DNA from: Burkholderiales bacterium | GTDB lineage: Bacteria > Pseudomonadota > Gammaproteobacteria > Burkholderiales > Burkholderiaceae_C | Length of the DNA stretch: 64,000 nt | Direction: 5' to 3' | NCBI GenBank assembly: GCA_003963115.1 | Contig: RXJQ01000011.1 | Coordinates: forward strand, 62,001-126,000 | In this document: positions 58,705 through 64,000 of the stretch, piece after piece | Layout of the letters: every line of letters starts with the position of its first letter | Numbering within the stretch: position 1 is the first letter of the stretch | Position numbers and translations under genes: made by a program | Notes under the pieces: generated by a model | What the model saw: only the letters and a program-made list of their open reading frames with translations | Databases searched by the model: none | Told to the model about the DNA's origin: nothing

Positions 58705-59031
58705 TCAGAAGGGGAACTTCATGCCCGGTGGCATGGGCATGCCGGCGGTCAGCTTGCCCATCTTCTCGGCGCTGGTGGCCTCCGCCTTGCGCACAGCGTC
58801 GTTGAACGCTGCAGCCACGAGGTCTTCCAGCATGTCCTTGTCATCGGCCAGCAGGCTGGGGTCGATGGTGACGCGCTTGACGTCGTTCTTGCAGGTCATC
58901 ACGACCTTCACCAGACCAGCACCAGACTGGCCTTCCACCTCGATCAGCGCCAGTTCGTCCTGGGCCTTCTTGAGGTTGTCCTGCATCTGCTGGGCCTGTT
59001 TCATCAGGCCGGCGAGTTGTCCTTTGAGCAT
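58705..59031 (-). CDS. ybaB: YbaB/EbfC nucleoid-associated protein
   Basis: A small dimeric DNA-binding protein of 108 residues: [40 protein letters not shown] and the C-terminal Met/Pro/Gly-rich tail ([12 protein letters not shown]). It lies between dnaX and recR (13 bp to recR) as in most bacteria. Confidence 0.97.
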   Translation of the reverse strand: MLKGQLAGLMKQAQQMQDNLKKAQDELALIEVEGQSGAGLVKVVMTCKNDVKRVTIDPSLLADDKDMLEDLVAAAFNDAVRKAEATSAEKMGKLTAGMPMPPGMKFPF

Positions 59032-59088
59032 GGCTCATCATCCTTTCTTGCGCAAAACATGATTGTCGCCGCAGTTGAGCGGACGGGC

Positions 59089-61041
59089 TCACAGCGGCTT
59101 GATCGACCCCGGCACGATACGCGCCCCCGGGTACTGCGACAACAGGCTGCGCACCAGGGCATCGCTTTCGATCAGGTGCTCGGCTTGGTGCTGCCGTTGC
59201 TCGCGCGCCACCTGATCACGTTGGGCCGGCGTGTTGAAGGCCGCGCCCCTTTCCAGTTCGAGCAGGACCTGCGCAGCCAGCACCTGCGACATGGCCTGCG
59301 CCAGGCGCTCCCGGTTGGTCTCGCTGCGCAGGCTCTCGCGCTCCACACGCAGGCTCCACATGCTTTGCCCACCCTCGTCGCGGTGCGCCACGCACTGCGC
59401 CTGCATGGCCAGTTCACGCACCAGCGCTGTGATGACACCTTGGGCGTTCATCTGCGCCACCAGCTCGGCCCAGCGGTCGGACAATGGATCTGTGCCGGGT
59501 GGCGGCAACTCGATGGACACCTTGCGCTCTGCGGGCGCTGCAAGAGCCGGCGCGGAGGCCGCCTCAGCCAAGGATGGCGACATCGCCGCTTCGGTTGGCA
59601 CGAACTCATCTTCAGGCGGGATGTCGATGGCGGGCGGCTCCCCTTCCATCAGACCCGCCTCGGCCTCGGGCGGCAAGGCATCCCACGGCGCCACGGATTG
59701 CGCCCCGGCGGATGGCGCAGCCTGCCCCCCCGAGCCTGGGGCCGCAACGGAAGGTGCCGGCGCAGGCGCGGGTTTGGCCACAGGCATGGCAGCCACCAGT
59801 GGCGCGTGCTCCGCAGGCGCGCGCCCTACCACCAGGGCGGGCCGCTGCGTCACAGCACTGGGAACCGGCTCGGTCCGCGGCGCCTGCCTGGGGACCGAGC
59901 CTTCAGCTTTTGGGCTGCTGGGTACTCCTTGTGCGGCACCGCTGCCTGGCTTGAATGCCAGCAGCCTCAGCAAGAGCATCAGCAAACCAGCGTATTCATC
60001 CGGCGCCAGGGCGAGTTCGGCCCGGCCTTGCAGGCACAAGCTGTAGAACAACTGGGTTTCGTCAGGGGCCAGCAAGGGCGCCAGCGCACGCCATACGAGC
60101 TCGTCCGGGTCATCCGAATCACTCAAGGCGGGCACAGCCTGGATCACCGCCATGCGCTGCAAGGCGGTCGCTAGCTCTTCCAAAGTGCCTGCGGCCGACA
60201 AACCCAGCTGCCGCAAGGTGTCTACAGCATCCACCAGGCCCTTGCCATCGCCAGCCGCCACGGCTTCCACGATACGCTGCACGTGCTGACGATCAACCGC
60301 GCCCAGCATGTGCCGCACAGGCCCTTCCTGCAGTTGGCCGCCGCCAAAGGCAATGGCCTGATCGGTCAGGGACATGGCGTCACGCATGGAGCCACGCGCC
60401 GCACGCGCCAGCAGGCGCAAGGCCTCCGGCTCATACACGACGCCTTCGACCGCCAACACGCCAGCCAGGTGCTCCTGCACGGTCTGCGCGGGCATCGGAC
60501 GCAGGTTGAACTGCAGACAGCGCGACAGCACCGTGACCGGCACCTTCTGCGGGTCGGTGGTTGCCAGCACGAACTTCAGGTAGTCGGGCGGCTCTTCCAG
60601 CGTCTTGAGCATGGCGTTGAACGCCGTGTTCGACAGCATGTGCACTTCGTCGATCATGTAGACCTTGAAGCGCCCCACCACCGGCTTGTAGACCGCCTGC
60701 TCCAGCAATTGCGAGATCTCCTCGACACCACGGTTCGAGGCCGCATCCAGCTCCACATAGTCCACGAAGCGGCCGGTGTCGATGTCCCGACACGGCTGGC
60801 ACTGACCGCACGGCGACGCGGTGATGCCGCCCTGCCCATCAGCCCCCACGCAATTGAGCGACTTAGCCAGGATGCGCGACACGGTGGTCTTGCCCACCCC
60901 GCGCGTCCCGGTGAAAAGATAGGCGTGATGGAGACGCTGCTGCGTCAGCGCATTGCTCAGCGCCTGAACCACATGCCCTTGCCCGACCATGCTGTCGAAG
61001 CCTTTCGGGCGGTATTTGCGTGCGAGGACCATTGAACTCAT
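59089..61041 (-). CDS. dnaX: DNA polymerase III subunit tau/gamma
   Basis: The clamp-loader ATPase subunit. The 650-residue protein has Walker A FTGTRGVGKTT, zinc-binding cysteines (PCGQCQPCRD), Walker B MIDEVHMLS, sensor ATTDPQKVP and SRC motif, then a Pro/Ala-rich linker (about 370-520) and a C-terminal tau domain. No A-AAA-AAG-type slippery sequence was seen, so a frameshifted gamma is not indicated. It heads dnaX-ybaB-recR. Confidence 0.97.
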   Translation of the reverse strand: MSSMVLARKYRPKGFDSMVGQGHVVQALSNALTQQRLHHAYLFTGTRGVGKTTVSRILAKSLNCVGADGQGGITASPCGQCQPCRDIDTGRFVDYVELDAASNRGVEEISQLLEQAVYKPVVGRFKVYMIDEVHMLSNTAFNAMLKTLEEPPDYLKFVLATTDPQKVPVTVLSRCLQFNLRPMPAQTVQEHLAGVLAVEGVVYEPEALRLLARAARGSMRDAMSLTDQAIAFGGGQLQEGPVRHMLGAVDRQHVQRIVEAVAAGDGKGLVDAVDTLRQLGLSAAGTLEELATALQRMAVIQAVPALSDSDDPDELVWRALAPLLAPDETQLFYSLCLQGRAELALAPDEYAGLLMLLLRLLAFKPGSGAAQGVPSSPKAEGSVPRQAPRTEPVPSAVTQRPALVVGRAPAEHAPLVAAMPVAKPAPAPAPSVAAPGSGGQAAPSAGAQSVAPWDALPPEAEAGLMEGEPPAIDIPPEDEFVPTEAAMSPSLAEAASAPALAAPAERKVSIELPPPGTDPLSDRWAELVAQMNAQGVITALVRELAMQAQCVAHRDEGGQSMWSLRVERESLRSETNRERLAQAMSQVLAAQVLLELERGAAFNTPAQRDQVAREQRQHQAEHLIESDALVRSLLSQYPGARIVPGSIKPL

Positions 61042-61334
61042 TTGCCAATTCTAGGATGCCTGTACCCCCTATTTACGTGTCCCGCACACTTTCGCGATGC
61101 AGATGAGATACATTTCGATACATGTTTGCTCACAAAGTGGGCACCGAACGTCCGTTTGAAGCTAGGCAATATTCCCAGCCGGCCCTACAATTTAATCAGT
61201 CGCGATTAAATACATCGCGTCGCGGAGAGCGGGTTTCCCCCGACCTACCGCACTACCCAATCGGTTGACTCATCTTTGTCCAGGCCCGGAATGGATGAGT
61301 GCAGTCGCCGTTTCACCTGACTTGGGCCAGCTGT
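61042..61334. promoter_or_regulatory. Divergent dnaX / rhlE-type spacer with repeats
   Basis: This 293-bp spacer has no credible gene and is locally AT-richer than the window. It contains GATACAT twice 10 bp apart (61107-61113 and 61117-61123), and TTTAATC/GATTAAA (61191-61197 and 61204-61210), a perfect 7-bp inverted repeat with a 6-nt loop about 125 bp before the helicase start. A long structured leader is common before cold-responsive DEAD-box genes. No known RNA family was recognised. Confidence 0.45.
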
Positions 61335-62774
61335 ATGTCGTTTGAAGATTTGGGGTTAATTGCCCCCTTGTTGAAAGCAGTTCACGAAGCTGGCTATTCA
61401 ACCCCCACCCCTATCCAGGAGCAGGCGATTCCTGCCGTGCTGGCTGGAGGTGATCTCCTTGCTGGGGCTCAAACTGGTACGGGTAAAACCGCTGGTTTCA
61501 CCCTGCCGTTGCTACACAAATTGATGACGTCGCCTAGTGCCCCTCAAGTGGCCGACAGGCGTCACATCCGCGCATTGATCCTGACGCCTACACGAGAATT
61601 GGCTGCACAAGTCGAAGAATCGGTGCGGGTTTACAGCAAATATTTACCGATACGTTCTGCAGTGATGTTTGGTGGTGTCGGCATGACACCGCAAATCGAC
61701 GCACTCCGCCGAGGCCTGGACGTCCTCGTGGCCACGCCGGGCCGCCTGCTGGACCACCACCAGCAAGGCACGCTCGACCTCAGCCGCGTTGAATATTTCG
61801 TGCTGGACGAAGCCGATCGCATGCTGGATATGGGATTTATCCATGATATCCGGCGCGTTTTGTCAATTCTGCCTCCCAAAAAGCAAAGCCTGCTTTTTTC
61901 GGCGACTTTCTCTGACGAGATCAAAGCCCTGGCAGAACGTTTGCTCAACAATCCCAAGGTGATTGAGGTTGCGCGGCGAAATGCGACGGCAGATACCATA
62001 GCTCAAAAGGTCTATCTGGTTGACCGCGACCGCAAGCGCGAATTACTGACCCACCTGATCAAAAGCAATGATTGGCATCAGGTGCTGGTTTTCACGCGCA
62101 TGAAACACGGCGCCAATCGTTTGGTTGAATACCTGCTGAAACAAGACGTCACGGCCATGGCCATCCATGGCAATAAAAGCCAAAGCGCCCGCACCCGTGC
62201 TTTGGCCGAGTTCAAATCGGGCGAATTGCAGGTACTCGTGGCGACAGATATTGCGGCACGCGGCATCGATATTGATCAATTGCCTCACGTGGTCAATTTC
62301 GAGTTGCCCAATGTCCCCGAGGATTACGTGCACCGCATTGGCCGCACGGGGCGCGCAGGCGCCGAAGGCGAAGCGGTTTCCCTGGTGTGCGTGGACGAAA
62401 ACGGCTTTCTTGCCGATATCGAAAAGCTCATCAAGCGCCGTATTCCCCAAGAAACCGTTCCAGGCTTCGAGCCCGATCCGCACGCCAGACCCGAGCCGAT
62501 CCAGCTGGGTCGCCGGGTGCTGCACGGCGCGCCGGGCTCACGCGCCAACCAGATCAACCGCGGTGGCGGGCATGGCAGCGGGCATTCATCCGGGCATAAC
62601 CAGGGGCGTGGTGGCGCGCAAGCGCACAACAACAGCGGGCCGCGCCACGGTGCGTCTTCCGGCTATAAATCTGAGCAGCCTCAGGATATGCGCGCACCCC
62701 ATCGCTCCGAAGCGGCCAACAACCATGGCGGGAATGTGACCGCCTTGCCACCGCGTCGCGCTCGCAGGGGTTAA
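61335..62774 (+). CDS. rhlE: DEAD-box RNA helicase, RhlE type
   Basis: An ATP-dependent RNA helicase for ribosome assembly or RNA decay. The 479-residue protein begins [20 protein letters not shown] (Q-motif follows: [11 protein letters not shown]) and has [61 protein letters not shown] and [10 protein letters not shown]. The C-terminal 80 residues are a Gly/His/Asn/Arg-rich RNA-binding tail. A GTG at 61299 is in frame, but the ATG matches the family. Codons look less GC-biased than neighbouring genes. Confidence 0.95.
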   Translation: MSFEDLGLIAPLLKAVHEAGYSTPTPIQEQAIPAVLAGGDLLAGAQTGTGKTAGFTLPLLHKLMTSPSAPQVADRRHIRALILTPTRELAAQVEESVRVYSKYLPIRSAVMFGGVGMTPQIDALRRGLDVLVATPGRLLDHHQQGTLDLSRVEYFVLDEADRMLDMGFIHDIRRVLSILPPKKQSLLFSATFSDEIKALAERLLNNPKVIEVARRNATADTIAQKVYLVDRDRKRELLTHLIKSNDWHQVLVFTRMKHGANRLVEYLLKQDVTAMAIHGNKSQSARTRALAEFKSGELQVLVATDIAARGIDIDQLPHVVNFELPNVPEDYVHRIGRTGRAGAEGEAVSLVCVDENGFLADIEKLIKRRIPQETVPGFEPDPHARPEPIQLGRRVLHGAPGSRANQINRGGGHGSGHSSGHNQGRGGAQAHNNSGPRHGASSGYKSEQPQDMRAPHRSEAANNHGGNVTALPPRRARRG

Positions 62775-62803
62775 CAACCTTATCGGCCGCGTCAGCGGCC
62801 CTG

Positions 62804-62837
62804 AAACAAAAAGCCCGGCAAGCCGGGCTTTTTGTTT
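62804..62837. terminator. Bidirectional Rho-independent terminator
   Basis: A perfect 16-bp inverted repeat (62804-62819 with 62822-62837) with a 2-base AA centre. Its GC core GCCCGGC is flanked by A-runs on the left and T-runs on the right, so it can end both the helicase transcript and the convergent small gene. Confidence 0.92.
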
Positions 62838-62875
62838 GCACACCAGCCAATCAAATTGGCCGGCGCATCATCGAA

Positions 62876-63052
62876 TTACTTCGAAGCAGCTTCAGAAGCG
62901 GCAGCAGCCTTCTTGGCAGCCTTGTGGTGCTTCTTGACCTTCTTGGCGGGAGCGGACGCGGCTTCAGCAGCGGGGGCGGTAGCAGCGGCTTCAGCGGCGA
63001 AAGCGCCAACAGCAAACATCGAGGCGATCAGAGCGGCGATCAGCTTTTTCAT
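62876..63052 (-). CDS. Small secreted Ala/Lys-rich protein, 58 aa
   Basis: A 58-residue precursor: signal peptide MKKLIAALIASMFAVGAFA then a 39-residue mature part composed almost only of Ala, Lys, Glu, Ser, Pro and His (KKVKKHHKAAKKAAAA). GAGGT precedes the ATG by a few nt and a terminator follows, so it looks expressed. Its composition recalls acid-shock (Asr-like) and other periplasmic cationic peptides, but no function can be assigned. Confidence 0.8.
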   Translation of the reverse strand: MKKLIAALIASMFAVGAFAAEAAATAPAAEAASAPAKKVKKHHKAAKKAAAASEAASK

Positions 63053-63167
63053 GAGGTAACTCCAAAGGGTATGTGGTTGGTTTTCAGACCAGGTCACTGC
63101 CAAGTCTGTCAGCCCACAACGTGCTGTCTCCAAGTCCGGTTGACACACCACACAAAAAAATTTGCAT

Positions 63168-64000
63168 TCATTCAAAAGTCCGTTCACGCAGCCATTTGGT
63201 GGCCACCCATTTCTCGCCCTCCTTCACCGGTGCACCACCATGCAGCGTCTTGGTGGAAGGGTGAGGTACGCCATAAGCGAAAAACACGGCCTGCCCTGCC
63301 ACCGCGTGAACGTCCACCCCAGCGTCCGGAAAAATGGTGGCGCCGCCAGATTCAGGTGTATTGAGGTACATCACCACCGTCCCCACGCGCTGGCCTCCGC
63401 GTTTCAAAATGGCCGTCGAGCCGGGTTGCGCAGGGTCGAAATAATCAAAATGCGGCTTGTATTCGGCACCCGGGGTATATCGCAGCACCTGGATACCTTC
63501 GCCGTTTTCAATCGGCCAGTTCAGCAAGGCCGCGATGCGCGCCTCGATCTTGCCGCACAACTCATTCTCGCCACGCACGAAAAACATACCCTGGCTTGTG
63601 CGGGCGTCATTGACTTCGCTGCCACCCGTGGCGTTGACCACCGTCTGGGAGCGCGCCATGCGGGGCTGTGCCAAGTCCATCAGGGCCTGGCACTCCTGCT
63701 GCGACAGCAGATCCCCGAACACCACCACGCGCGGGTTCTTCATCTGCACGAGGATCTTCACGTGCCTGTCATGGGCCCAGACCTCCGAGCCCCCACTGGC
63801 GGCCAACTCAGGTACGCTTTTGAGCCCCGTCTGCACCTGGGCCACCCGGGCAACCATGACCTCTTCCATGGCGGACAAGGCCACGTCCTCATCCCAGCCA
63901 CTGGCCCTCATGGCAGCCAGCACCACCTCGGCCGCGTGCCCCGCTTCGGCCTGCTCGATGATCCACTTGCGCAGCTCAGGTGTGATCAGTTGCTCGGACA
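63168..64000 (-). CDS. Prolyl 4-hydroxylase-like 2OG-Fe(II) dioxygenase (5' end at window edge)
   Basis: An Fe(II)/2-oxoglutarate dioxygenase. The metal triad is His and Asp in YKPHFDYFDP and the distal His in GVPHPSTKTLHGG, with the 2OG-binding Lys in EKWVATKWLRE. RTSQGMFFVRGEN matches the prolyl-4-hydroxylase alpha-like family. Frame is open to the window end and reads SEQLITPELRKWIIEQ. The last two bases (TG on the minus strand) would complete an ATG if the next base is A, so perhaps only one base of the gene is missing. Substrate unknown. Confidence 0.93.
   Translation of the reverse strand, partial: SEQLITPELRKWIIEQAEAGHAAEVVLAAMRASGWDEDVALSAMEEVMVARVAQVQTGLKSVPELAASGGSEVWAHDRHVKILVQMKNPRVVVFGDLLSQQECQALMDLAQPRMARSQTVVNATGGSEVNDARTSQGMFFVRGENELCGKIEARIAALLNWPIENGEGIQVLRYTPGAEYKPHFDYFDPAQPGSTAILKRGGQRVGTVVMYLNTPESGGATIFPDAGVDVHAVAGQAVFFAYGVPHPSTKTLHGGAPVKEGEKWVATKWLRERTFE

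Noticed and set aside
59089..61041. Programmed frameshift in dnaX yielding gamma
   Set aside because: No A-rich slippery heptamer with a following stem was found on the coding strand; only full-length tau is supported.
61292..61321. A 9-codon upstream reading frame before the helicase gene (ATG at 61292)
   Set aside because: It has no convincing Shine-Dalgarno and such short frames arise by chance; recorded only because the leader is long.
61042..61334. 4.5S (SRP) RNA gene next to dnaX, as in some bacteria
   Set aside because: The conserved apical loop pattern of SRP RNA (GGAAGGAAGCAGC-like) is not present on either strand of the spacer.

Overview
The window is a GC-rich, densely coded bacterial chromosome segment. 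Gene content and order (carA-carB-greA, smc-zipA-ligA-def, dapC-dapD-pilU-dapE-prmB, relA beside tRNA-Val, phaR and 3-hydroxybutyrate dehydrogenase for polyhydroxybutyrate, beta-type bacterioferritin, separate 2-Cys OhrR and Ohr) point to a betaproteobacterium of the Burkholderiales, most like the Comamonadaceae/Sphaerotilaceae (Rubrivivax-Leptothrix-Aquabacterium) group. It reads as core chromosome: I see no prophage, plasmid functions, integrase, CRISPR array, rRNA or intact insertion sequence.

Layout. 1-5070: pyrimidine/arginine precursor operon carA-carB with greA (cut by the window edge). 5322-6138: iron storage, bfr then bfd, with a Fur-box-like palindrome between them. 6313-13250: a conserved unknown, a 2-hydroxyacid dehydrogenase, an MFS exporter, rlmB with a YbbA-like ATPase, divergent tesA, phaR, a membrane-anchored unknown and tRNA-Val(GAC). 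13251-19932: relA overlapped by an alpha/beta hydrolase gene, then divergently 3-hydroxybutyrate dehydrogenase, mnmC and hslR. 20018-24270: heat-shock locus grpE-dnaK-dnaJ with two sigma-32-like promoters, a hairpin after dnaK, a 267-bp palindromic MITE-like element directly before dnaJ, and a terminator. 24383-29993: an orphan REC-TPR response regulator with a minimal histidine kinase, a large amino-acid decarboxylase, an NfeD-like protein and a DUF2237 protein. 29996-37411: def-ligA-zipA-smc on the minus strand. 37562-41824: queF, a CbiM/COG3235-like membrane protein with a secreted calcium-loop protein, and two tandem diguanylate cyclases. 41882-49271: lysine/DAP genes with pilU inside the cluster, then prmB and an ABC-F ATPase. 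49296-54180: a DksA/TraR zinc-finger protein, the ohrR-ohr peroxide module with a tandem palindromic operator, an NlpC/P60 hydrolase, moaA-mobA and a GNAT. 54197-61041: rnhA and a methyltransferase divergent from gloB-mltD, then recR-ybaB-dnaX. 61335-64000: a RhlE-type helicase with a long leader, a small secreted Ala/Lys-rich protein and a prolyl-4-hydroxylase-like dioxygenase that runs to the window end.

Most striking is the dnaK-dnaJ interval. A TA-flanked element with 29-bp terminal inverted repeats contains two further nested inverted repeats abutting the outer ones, so its transcript can be drawn as a three-way junction. Its right end lies 5 nt before the dnaJ start codon, and the only Shine-Dalgarno-like bases of dnaJ lie in the right terminal repeat. 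This makes a mobile-element-derived translational switch, possibly heat-responsive, a testable idea. Other themes are -10-like hexamers so close to start codons that leaderless or very short-leader transcripts are likely (dapC, ohrR, gloB, moaA), and the divergent start codons of gloB and a methyltransferase sharing one CATG.
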